The position numbers were made by a program, and so were the translations under genes. Under the pieces are notes generated by a model that made no database searches, was not told where the DNA came from, and saw only the letters and a program-made list of their open reading frames with translations. From an uncultured Asticcacaulis sp. (GTDB lineage Bacteria; Pseudomonadota; Alphaproteobacteria; Caulobacterales; Caulobacteraceae), in the NCBI GenBank assembly GCA_946482045.1, contig CAMLPZ010000018.1, forward strand, positions 1 through 28,051: a DNA stretch of 28,051 nucleotides. The letters run 5' to 3'. Every line of letters begins with the position of its first letter. Positions within the stretch are counted from its first letter, which is position 1. Positions 1 to 6,999 of this stretch are shown here, one piece after another.

Positions 1-1
1 G

Positions 2-1351
2 GGCGGCAAGCTGGCCTTTAACGGCAGCTATAACCCGATCTATTACGATATGGACGCCGCATACGATTCGACTGCGGACGGGCTGGAGCACCTCGACTAC
101 AAGGAGATCGACAGCGAGATCGGCGTCCAGTGGGAACGCAAGCTGACCAGGTCACTGACCCTGGAACTCAACGCGCTGAGCACGCACGAACGCGAGAGCC
201 AGACCGATGTCTATTCCGAGCCCGGCTTTGAGGCGACGTACACAGCCCTGGCCCTGACCGACGAGCGCATCATGTCGGCTAAATTGAGCTGGCAACTGAA
301 TGAACGCCTGAGCTTCAAGTTCGGCGCCGAGAGCGTTTATAACAGCCTCGATAACGCTTCGCTCTACACCGAGGACGGCAATGAACAGAACGTCCCATCG
401 GATGTCGTGACCGTCGAAGAGGACCGCAACGAATATTTCGTCGTGTCCAACTGGCAGGCCATGCCAAAGCTCAATATCGAGGCCGCCTTGAAGGTCGAGA
501 CCTCGACGATTTCGGTGAAACAGGAAAACCGGTCGGAATCGTTCGTCTACCCCAAGCCGAAGATCCAGGCGGTGTGGTCGCCCAACGAGGCCTGGAAGCT
601 GACCTGGCGGTCGGAGCGTATCCTGGGACAGCTCGATTTCGGTGATTTCGCGTCGTCCGTGTCGCTTCTGGATCAGGTCATCAAGGCTGGCAATCCGGGC
701 GTGGTGCCGCAGAAGCAGTGGCAGCACGCCATGACCTTCGACTACAAGTTCTGGGACAAGGGCGCGATATCGGTAACGTTCGAGCGCAACGATCTTGAGG
801 ACACCCTCGACCGGCTAGCCATCGTTACGGATGAGGGTGTGTACGATGCCCGCGGCAATATCGGCGATGGCCGTATCGACGCCATCTCGACGACGCTGAA
901 CCTGCCGCTCGACAAGCTGAAGATCAAGGGCGGCCTCCTCAAGCTCGACTATACGCGGCGCTGGACGCAGGTCATCGACCCGATCACCGGCGCGGGCCGC
1001 CCGATTTCGAACATCAACCCGGACAATTACTCGATCAATTTCAGCCAGAACCTGGTGAAATACCGGACCAGCTGGGGCGTCGAAATCATCAGCATGAACA
1101 ATGCGTCGCAGTACAATGCCCGCGAGCTGTACCGCTCCCGGTCGACACCCTGGTATGCGTGGTGGGCAGAGTACAAGACGACCAACGGCCTGACCTATGG
1201 CATCGTCCTGCAAAACCCGCAGCGCCGGCACTATGAGCAGTACCGGACGACCTGGGCGGACCTGCGGGAAAAGAGCGCGGTCGAGCAGCAGCAGTATACG
1301 CACTATGAGCAGAAGCCATGGGTGATCGTGCGCGTACGCAAGGACCTGTAA
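2..1351 (+). CDS. TonB-dependent receptor, C-terminal beta-barrel part (5' end outside window)
   Basis: The reading frame is open from base 2, so the gene begins upstream of the window; the first ATG at 50 is internal. What remains (about 449 codons) is a run of alternating polar/hydrophobic strands with many aromatic and acidic residues, as in outer-membrane barrels. The repeated pattern of strand, acidic loop, strand and the phrases RWTQVIDPITGAGRPISNIN and NINPDNYSINFSQNLVKY resemble the last strands of TonB-dependent receptors, which take up siderophores, sugars or vitamins with energy from TonB-ExbBD. The plug domain and any signal peptide are not visible, so the substrate cannot be named. 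The protein ends in VRVRKDL rather than the usual terminal aromatic residue. Its stop codon lies inside the left arm of a 19-bp inverted repeat. Family call is fairly sure; substrate unknown. Confidence 0.75.
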   Translation, partial: GGKLAFNGSYNPIYYDMDAAYDSTADGLEHLDYKEIDSEIGVQWERKLTRSLTLELNALSTHERESQTDVYSEPGFEATYTALALTDERIMSAKLSWQLNERLSFKFGAESVYNSLDNASLYTEDGNEQNVPSDVVTVEEDRNEYFVVSNWQAMPKLNIEAALKVETSTISVKQENRSESFVYPKPKIQAVWSPNEAWKLTWRSERILGQLDFGDFASSVSLLDQVIKAGNPGVVPQKQWQHAMTFDYKFWDKGAISVTFERNDLEDTLDRLAIVTDEGVYDARGNIGDGRIDAISTTLNLPLDKLKIKGGLLKLDYTRRWTQVIDPITGAGRPISNINPDNYSINFSQNLVKYRTSWGVEIISMNNASQYNARELYRSRSTPWYAWWAEYKTTNGLTYGIVLQNPQRRHYEQYRTTWADLREKSAVEQQQYTHYEQKPWVIVRVRKDL

Positions 1352-1483
1352 ACTTATGGGCGTGGGGTCCGCGAGCCCACAGACCTTTTCTATTCCAATA
1401 AGAAAGCCTCGCCCTTTTGGGGGGAGACTTTCTTATTGGATCAGTGAAGATATTGGGGGCACAGCCCCACGCCCATAAGTTTA
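1349..1483. repeat. Nested inverted repeats between convergent genes, likely bidirectional terminator
   Basis: The outer arms are perfect 19-bp inverted repeats: TAAACTTATGGGCGTGGGG at 1349-1367 and its reverse complement at 1465-1483. Inside, TCCAATAAGAAAG at 1394-1406 pairs perfectly with 1428-1440, and the stem can continue inward through the C-rich and G-rich stretches to about 1419. Local hairpins can compete with the outer stem: GTGGG/CCCAC at 1362-1366/1376-1380, followed by a T-rich stretch, and GGGGC/GCCCC at 1456-1460/1464-1468. The left arm supplies the receptor's stop codon. On the other strand the arm begins directly after the transporter's TGA, giving TGATAA. Termination in both directions is inference. 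Confidence 0.7.
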
Positions 1484-3367
1484 TCAGTGCGTCTGCGTCG
1501 TCACCTGATCGACCGGCCGGCTGTCATTCGCGCCGTACGACCACTTCTTCAGCACAAAGCTCAGCAGGAAGAAGACCACGCCGATCCCGACACCCCACCA
1601 GCCAATGGTGTTGAACGTCTTCAGCGACGATTCCAGCGCGGCCTGGTTGCTGGTCACAACCCCACCGACCGTCTCTGTTCCGGCGGTCTCGGCGATCTTG
1701 GCGGCGATAAACTGGCCGATCGACGTCCCCATGAACCAGATGGCCATCATAGTCGCCACCAGGGTCGGTGGCGACAGCTTGGTCTGCTGCGACAGACCAA
1801 CCGGTGACAGGGTCAGTTCCCCGATGGTGTGGAAGAGATAGGTCGCCATCAGGAAGTAGACCGGCAAGCGGAACTGACCGTCGGCCAGAGGGGCCGCCCA
1901 AACCAGCACCAGGAAGCCCAGGCCGACATTGGCGATGCCGAAGGCGAACTTCTTGACCGGATCTGGGTCGCGGTTGATGTTGCCGAGCGTCGTAAACAGC
2001 CAGGCAAAGAACGGTGCCAGGATCAGGATAAAGCCGGCATTAAAGGTCTGCGTCTGCGAAGGCGTCATGCCCATGTCGACCCAGGTATAGCCCGGCTGCA
2101 GGCTCATGGCCGCCAACTGCTCGCGCGTCGCCAGCACGAAGTTACCGATGACAATCGGATTGGCAATCGTCGTCAGGTCGGTATTGCGCTCGGCAAACAG
2201 GCTGAGCGACGACCCTGCCTGCTCAAATAGCGCAAAAAACACCGCCGCGCCCCCCGACAAAAAGAGCGCCAGGCCCAGACGGAAACGCTCCTGCACCGTA
2301 TGCTTGGTGAACATCTGATAGAAGACGTAGAGCAAGATAATGCCGAAGCCTGCGCCCAGCGCATAACCGACAATGGCGTTACGCTGGATCAGGAAATAGA
2401 CGATCGGAATACAGGCGATGCCGGCCAGGTAAATCAGCACCTCCTTGTTGATCGGGCCGACCTTTTCCTTCAGAACTTCCGGCTTCGGCGGCTCGCCCTT
2501 GCCTTCCAGCCACGGCTTGCCCAGCACAAAGAAAAGTAAGCCGGCCGCCATGCCTATGCCTGCCAGACCGAATCCGGCCCACCAGCCGACATTTTCGCCG
2601 AGATAACCGCACAAGGCCGCAGCCCAGAACGAGCCGAGATTGATGCCGTAATAGTAGAACTGGAAGCCGGCATCGCGGCGCGGATCGTTATCACGATAAA
2701 GCTGGCCGACGATCGAAGAAATGTTCGGCTTCATGAAGCCGACGCCCATGATGATCAGGGAGACCGACAGGTAGTAGAACTGCTCAGCCCACGGCGTCAC
2801 GCTCTTGATGCCAGAGGTGAAGCTGCCTTTCGGCAGTTCGGCTGGCAGCGACGCATCGGCGGGCAGCCCCTTGATGTCGTAACCGCCATCCGCCCGTCCG
2901 GCCCACTCATAAAGCTTGCCGTCGACTTCAAGCTTGACGGCGCGCGCCTGCCCCTCGCCTTGGGCAATAAATTCGTAAGTCTGGCCCTTATAGGTCAGGG
3001 TCTCGACATTGGCTGTGCCTTCGATGGCCATGCCGCAATGGCCCAGTACCAGCAGGACGGCGCCATAGGTGATGGCCTTGCGCGTCCCAAGCCAGCGGTC
3101 GGCGATGAACCCGCCCAGCAAGGGCAGCAGGTAGATCAGCGTGGTGTAGGAACCGTACTGCTGGGTCGCCTTTTCGTCGGTGAACAGGAAGTGGCGCACC
3201 AGGTAGTAGATAAGCAGGGCGCGCATGCCGTAATAGGAAAAGCGTTCCCACATTTCGGCGAAAAAGCAGACAAACAACCCCTTGGGGTGGTTGCGCATCT
3301 GGACAAGCACGGGAATGAGCGTCGCGATCGTAACGATGATCCCGGCAAGGATAACGATATTGAGCAT
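1484..3367 (-). CDS. Proton-dependent peptide transporter, POT/PTR family
   Basis: A 627-residue inner-membrane protein that should import di- and tripeptides with protons. The POT signature is clear: the ExxERFxYY motif at residues 38-46 (EMWERFSYYGMRALL), FMKPN at 211-215 and FQFYYYGINLGSF at 235-247, with some 13-14 hydrophobic segments in all. The extra N-terminal hydrophobic segment (1-22) precedes the canonical first helix. It is longer than typical bacterial members (about 500 residues), chiefly because of a soluble stretch at about 117-195 between helices, rich in Thr, Tyr, Lys and Gly and predicted to be mostly strands. Start is the ATG at 3367 with only a weak GAG-type ribosome site. 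It lies 132 bp downstream of gshA on the same strand and converges with the receptor gene. The family is certain; the precise substrate is inferred. Confidence 0.92.
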   Translation of the reverse strand: MLNIVILAGIIVTIATLIPVLVQMRNHPKGLFVCFFAEMWERFSYYGMRALLIYYLVRHFLFTDEKATQQYGSYTTLIYLLPLLGGFIADRWLGTRKAITYGAVLLVLGHCGMAIEGTANVETLTYKGQTYEFIAQGEGQARAVKLEVDGKLYEWAGRADGGYDIKGLPADASLPAELPKGSFTSGIKSVTPWAEQFYYLSVSLIIMGVGFMKPNISSIVGQLYRDNDPRRDAGFQFYYYGINLGSFWAAALCGYLGENVGWWAGFGLAGIGMAAGLLFFVLGKPWLEGKGEPPKPEVLKEKVGPINKEVLIYLAGIACIPIVYFLIQRNAIVGYALGAGFGIILLYVFYQMFTKHTVQERFRLGLALFLSGGAAVFFALFEQAGSSLSLFAERNTDLTTIANPIVIGNFVLATREQLAAMSLQPGYTWVDMGMTPSQTQTFNAGFILILAPFFAWLFTTLGNINRDPDPVKKFAFGIANVGLGFLVLVWAAPLADGQFRLPVYFLMATYLFHTIGELTLSPVGLSQQTKLSPPTLVATMMAIWFMGTSIGQFIAAKIAETAGTETVGGVVTSNQAALESSLKTFNTIGWWGVGIGVVFFLLSFVLKKWSYGANDSRPVDQVTTQTH

Positions 3368-3499
3368 ACTGATCTCGCAAAGGCATTGCGCCGCGCTGTC
3401 GGGCGCGCGACTTTTTTATGACAAGATCAGCAATTGGATCGTTTGGCAAGCAACGATCTCTGATGCGGTTACGATTGCAACCACGTTTCCCGTAGAGGG

Positions 3500-4870
3500 T
3501 TAATATGCTTCTTCGACGTAGAGCTTCGTCAGGTCGCCCTGCCATTCGCCGTGGTATTTTTCGAGCAGGCGGTCCGCCGGCGTGAGTCCGGAATCAGCGA
3601 TGTCGAACAGTTCGCCCAGGTACCCCGTCTCATCGACGAAGCCACCGGACAGCCGCCCTCGCGCCTTCAAACCGTCCCGGGCTATGTTCAACACGTCCAT
3701 GGTCCAATCCTTGACCGGACGGCCGGCGATCTCGCCCTTCAGGCCGGTCTTGGCGGCCATGCCGCGAAGGGTATTGTGGTCACTCGCTGTCCAGCCCTTG
3801 ACCAGTTCCCAGGCGGCTTCAAGCGCGGCTTGGTCGTAGAGGAGCCCCGCCCACAGCGCCGGCAGAGCGCACAGGCGGCTCCACGGCCCCGCATCGGCGC
3901 CGCGCATTTCGAGATATTTCTTGAGGCGCACTTCAGGAAAGAGCGTTGTCAGGTGATCGGCCCAGTCATCCATGGTCGGGCGCTTGCCCGGCATGGCGGG
4001 CAACTCCCCCTTGAGGAAGGCCTTGAAATCCTGGCCCGAGGCATCGATATAGCCGCCGTTTTCCGGGACGTTGCGCTTGACGAAATACATCGGCACATCA
4101 AGCGCATAGCGGGCATAGCGCTCGAAGCCGAAGCCATCCTGGAAGACGAAGTCGAGCATGCCGGTGCGGTCGGGATCGGTATCGGTCCAGACATTGGCGC
4201 GCGCCGACACAAAGCCGTTGGGCTTGCCTTCCGTGAAGGGGGAGTTGGCGAACAGGGCCGTGGCGATCGGCTGCAGGGCCAGCGATACGCGGAACTTCAG
4301 CACCATGTCGGCTTCAGACTCATAGTCGAGATTGGCCTGCACGGTGCAGGTGCGCAGCATCATGTCGAGGCCCAGCTTGCCGACCTTGGGCATATAGGCG
4401 CGCATGATGTTGTAGCGGCCCTTGGGCATGACCGGTGTTTCTTCGCGCGTCCACAGCGGCGAGAAGCCGACGCCCAGAAAGCCGAGGCCCAGTTCGGAGG
4501 CGACGGTCTTGACCTCCTGGAGGTGCTGGCCGGTTTCGTCGCAGATGTCGTGGATGGTTTCGAGCGGCGCTCCGGACAGTTCGAACTGGCCGCCGGGTTC
4601 CAGCGACACGGATGCGCCCTTCCGGCTCAGCGCGATGACCTTGTCCTTCTCATAGACCGGCGCCCAGCCGAAGCGCGTCAGGCCGTTCAGCATCGCCTCG
4701 ATGCCATTGGGACCTTCGTAGGTCGGGCGGCGCAGGGTGTCGAGATGGAAGGCGAATTTCTCGTGCTCGGCGCCGATGCGCCATTGGTCGCGAGGCTTGG
4801 AGCCTTTTTCAAAATAGCTGACCAGCTCACTAAAGGACTGAATTGGCTCCGCTTCCGAATTATAAGCCAT
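3500..4870 (-). CDS. gshA: Glutamate-cysteine ligase (plant/alphaproteobacterial type)
   Basis: This 456-residue cytosolic enzyme should join L-glutamate and L-cysteine using ATP, the first and rate-limiting step of glutathione synthesis. It belongs to the plant-type class rather than the E. coli type. The N-terminal WRIGAEHEKFAF (30-41) and the core SLEPGGQFELSGAP (89-102) are the glutamate/ATP-binding hallmarks, and the length matches the family (about 450). Plant enzymes are redox-controlled by disulfides; Cys110 is visible, but I cannot assign such control here. The ATG at 4870 has a GAGACGG stretch just upstream. The gene follows rsmE on the same strand after a 181-bp gap that contains a palindromic repeat, so co-transcription is possible but not shown. 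Neighbourhood rsmE-gshA is, from memory, common in alphaproteobacteria. Confidence 0.95.
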   Translation of the reverse strand: MAYNSEAEPIQSFSELVSYFEKGSKPRDQWRIGAEHEKFAFHLDTLRRPTYEGPNGIEAMLNGLTRFGWAPVYEKDKVIALSRKGASVSLEPGGQFELSGAPLETIHDICDETGQHLQEVKTVASELGLGFLGVGFSPLWTREETPVMPKGRYNIMRAYMPKVGKLGLDMMLRTCTVQANLDYESEADMVLKFRVSLALQPIATALFANSPFTEGKPNGFVSARANVWTDTDPDRTGMLDFVFQDGFGFERYARYALDVPMYFVKRNVPENGGYIDASGQDFKAFLKGELPAMPGKRPTMDDWADHLTTLFPEVRLKKYLEMRGADAGPWSRLCALPALWAGLLYDQAALEAAWELVKGWTASDHNTLRGMAAKTGLKGEIAGRPVKDWTMDVLNIARDGLKARGRLSGGFVDETGYLGELFDIADSGLTPADRLLEKYHGEWQGDLTKLYVEEAY

Positions 4871-4962
4871 CCGTCTCAGTCCCTGTTACAGTCTAATTCA
4901 CCCGCCGCCTATATGGGACGGCCACCACGCACACACAAGTCAGCAATTCTAATTTCTAAGTT

Positions 4963-5024
4963 CCCTCTCCCCGCTTTGCCTGCCGGCGAGGCCGGGGAGA
5001 GGGCTAGGGTGAGGGGCAAGCGGC
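4963..5024. repeat. CCCTCTCCCC/GGGGAGAGGG palindromic intergenic repeat
   Basis: Between rsmE and gshA, CCCTCTCCCCG at 4963-4973 is the exact reverse complement of 4993-5003. The 19-base loop contains its own GCC/GGC pairing. It continues into AGGGTGAGGGG (5006-5016). The same combination of CCCTCTCCC, GGGAGAGGG and a following GGGTGAGGG unit is, from memory, scattered between genes in many proteobacterial genomes, so this is probably a dispersed REP-like element. No T-tract follows the stem on either strand, so it is not a classical terminator. Confidence 0.65.
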
Positions 5025-5051
5025 GTTTACGCGCATACCGAAGCTATTCAC

Positions 5052-5801
5052 TTATCTCCAGTCACCCACAGCCGCCTGATACAGTGTCAACGCACTGATC
5101 GCCGCCGTATCGGCGCGCAGGATGCGCGGCCCCAGATTGACCGGATGGACATTGGCGAGGCCGCGCAGTGTGTCGCGTTCAACCTCGTCAAATCCCCCCT
5201 CCGGCCCGACCAGAATGGCGGACAGAGAGGGATTAGAACGCCCGACAGATGTCAACGCTTCCAGCATTGGCCGCGTGGCCTTGTCCGTCTCATGCGTCGA
5301 ATCCTCGTCACCGAAGAATACCGCATCGTAAGACAGGTTCGCCAGCAGCTTTTCGAGCTTCACCGGCGGCAATATCTCGGGGACGTCCAGCCGCTCGGTC
5401 TGCTCGGCCGCTTCCTGGGCGATCAGCCGCAGGCGATCGACATTGGTGTGATCGGCGTTCGAGCGGCGGGTGATCAGCAACTGGATCCTGGCCGCGCCGA
5501 GTTCCGTCGCCTTCTCGACAATGGTCTCCAGCCGCGAGCGCTTGATCAGCGCAATCAGCAATACCGGCCCCTGCCCCTTCGGCTGCGGCCGTGTCTGTTC
5601 AATCAGTGCGATGCGCACCGACTTCTTGCCCACTTCGACAAGCGTCGCCTTCCATTCGCCGTCGCGGCCATTGAAGGCAAGGATCTCATCCCCCACGCCT
5701 TTGCGCATGACGGTGGCCAGATAGCGCCCCTGCTCGGGTGGCAGGGTGATGCCAAGGCCGGCCACAAAGTCGGAACTGTCGGAAAGATAGAGACGGATCA
5801 T
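5052..5801 (-). CDS. rsmE: 16S rRNA (uracil-1498-N3)-methyltransferase RsmE
   Basis: A 249-residue SPOUT-class methyltransferase that uses S-adenosylmethionine to methylate N3 of U1498 in 16S rRNA of the small subunit. The N-terminal part (1-70) matches the PUA-like RNA-binding domain. The C-terminal part carries the trefoil-knot cofactor motifs ILVGPEGGF (about 196-204) and LGPRILRADTA (223-233), which are diagnostic for RsmE. The length is typical. Start is the ATG at 5801, 93 bp from the divergent antiporter gene, so the two promoters share this gap. Nothing is unusual except that the next gene on the same strand, gshA, is separated by a palindromic repeat. Confidence 0.95.
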   Translation of the reverse strand: MIRLYLSDSSDFVAGLGITLPPEQGRYLATVMRKGVGDEILAFNGRDGEWKATLVEVGKKSVRIALIEQTRPQPKGQGPVLLIALIKRSRLETIVEKATELGAARIQLLITRRSNADHTNVDRLRLIAQEAAEQTERLDVPEILPPVKLEKLLANLSYDAVFFGDEDSTHETDKATRPMLEALTSVGRSNPSLSAILVGPEGGFDEVERDTLRGLANVHPVNLGPRILRADTAAISALTLYQAAVGDWR

Positions 5802-5894
5802 GCTAACGGTTTAAGCGCGGCCTCTGTGAGGTTCAAGCCGGTTTTGCTTGGCGGCGCACCCAGGCATGGTAAACAGGACGGGAGGGAGGGTGCT

Positions 5895-6863
5895 ATGGAT
5901 TTTATCAATCAACATATCGATCTGATCTTTGTCGCCGGCGGTCTGGTCGCACTGTTTCTCGGCGGCGAGGGTCTGGTGCGCGGCGCGGTCGGCGTCGCCG
6001 AACGGCTGCGCATCCCCAAACTGCTGATCGGCCTGACCATTATCGGCTTCGGCACCTCACTGCCGGAATTGCTTGTCGGCCTGCAAGCGGTCAGGAACGG
6101 CGCCCCGGATATCGCGGTCGGTAATGTCGTCGGCTCCAACATCGCCAACATCCTTCTGACACTCAGCGTCGCGGCGCTGATCTATCCGATAAGCATCAAG
6201 CGCGGCGGCGAGCGGCGTGACTCACTGGTCGTGGTCCTGGCTTCGCTCGCCCTGCTCTGGCTGGCGATCCGGGGGACGATGGACACACGGTCGGGTATGG
6301 TAATGGTCGGCGTGCTCGTGGCCTATTTGCTGGTGACGCTGTTTCTCGACCGCAACGCGCAGGGCGATACCCCGGCTGGAAAACAGATGCCGGTCCTGCA
6401 GGCGCTCGTCTGGATCGGCGGCGGCCTCACCCTGCTCGTCTTCGGCGCCGATTTCCTGGTCAAGGGCGCGACCGCAGTCGCCAGGGATTTTGGCGTGTCC
6501 GACGCCGTGATCGGCCTGACCCTGGTGGCGGTCGGCACGTCTCTCCCGGAACTGACCGTCAGCATCATCGCCAGCGTCCGGCGACAGAACGAAGTCGCCG
6601 TTGGCAATGTGCTGGGCAGCAATATCTTCAACATCCTGGGTATCCTCGGCATTACCGCGTGGCTGCACCCGCTGACCATCGCGCCGGACTTCCTCGTCGT
6701 CGACCTGCCGGTCATGGTCGGCGCGGCGGTCGTCGCCTGCCTGCTGATCTGGCGCGGCAAGCCAATCGGCCGGCTGGCGGCCTTGGCCGGCCTGGTGTTC
6801 TATGGGCTTTACACGCTTTGGCTGGTATCGCCCGAAGCCGTCATGAAATGGCTGCCAAACTAG
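5895..6863 (+). CDS. Calcium/sodium antiporter, CaCA family (YrbG type)
   Basis: A 322-residue inner-membrane exchanger expected to move Ca2+ against Na+ or H+. The two inverted alpha-repeats of the CaCA superfamily are plain: GFGTSLPELLVG with AVGNVVGSNIANILL at about residues 51-88, and AVGTSLPELTVS with AVGNVLGSNIFNILG at about 210-250. These carry the conserved Glu and Asn/Ser that line the ion path. Some ten hydrophobic helices are present, and length and layout match YrbG. The ATG at 5895 is preceded by a strong GGAGGGAGGG purine run (5881-5890); the open frame further upstream is antisense to rsmE and is not part of the gene. The stop codon (TAG, 6861-6863) touches a palindromic repeat. 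Confidence 0.93.
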   Translation: MDFINQHIDLIFVAGGLVALFLGGEGLVRGAVGVAERLRIPKLLIGLTIIGFGTSLPELLVGLQAVRNGAPDIAVGNVVGSNIANILLTLSVAALIYPISIKRGGERRDSLVVVLASLALLWLAIRGTMDTRSGMVMVGVLVAYLLVTLFLDRNAQGDTPAGKQMPVLQALVWIGGGLTLLVFGADFLVKGATAVARDFGVSDAVIGLTLVAVGTSLPELTVSIIASVRRQNEVAVGNVLGSNIFNILGILGITAWLHPLTIAPDFLVVDLPVMVGAAVVACLLIWRGKPIGRLAALAGLVFYGLYTLWLVSPEAVMKWLPN

Positions 6864-6906
6864 CATTTCCCGCCAAAGTGGATGCCGGTTTGGCGGTAGG
6901 AAATGC
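6863..6906. repeat. Palindromic repeat, member 1 of a RIME-like family
   Basis: GCATTTCC (6863-6870) pairs with GGAAATGC (6899-6906), and CGCCAAA (6871-6877) pairs with TTTGGCG (6889-6895). A 3-base bulge (6896-6898) interrupts one side. The 11-base loop is GTGGATGCCGG, whose reverse complement CCGGCATCCAC matches the loop CCGGTTTCCAC of the element at 14650-14694 at all but two positions. The stems differ in sequence but keep the same architecture. The first base is the last base of the antiporter stop codon. Confidence 0.75.
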
Positions 6907-6931
6907 GACAAAACAAAAACATAGAGCGTTC

Positions 6932-6992
6932 GCCCGGCCCATCTTAGCCGGGCAGCGCGCTAAACGGCATCTGCCCCGGGGCAGATGCCGTT
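6932..6992. terminator. Two consecutive hairpins incl. a 30-base perfect palindrome between convergent genes
   Basis: GCCCGGC (6932-6938) pairs with GCCGGGC (6947-6953). Then AACGGCATCTGCCCC (6963-6977) is followed at once by its exact reverse complement (6978-6992), a 15-bp perfect palindrome with no spacer. It sits seven bases after the M61 peptidase stop codon (minus strand) and about 100 bases after the antiporter stop. Neither side has a long T-run, so a bidirectional terminator or transcript-end stabiliser is an inference from position. Confidence 0.55.
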
Positions 6993-6999
6993 CAACACC

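Noticed and set aside
1349..1483. Inverted repeat considered as an insertion sequence remnant
   Set aside because: No transposase frame is inside the 135 bp and no target-site duplication flanks the arms; a MITE remains possible and is listed as a finding only.
3551..5098. Open frame of 515 codons on the plus strand opposite gshA
   Set aside because: It is wholly antisense to a certain enzyme gene; in GC-rich DNA the opposite strand of a coding region is often open. Its translation is His/Arg/Gly-rich with no domain.
5145..5894. Upstream extension of the Ca2+/Na+ antiporter frame
   Set aside because: It lies antisense to rsmE; the antiporter's first helix and strong ribosome site mark the ATG at 5895.
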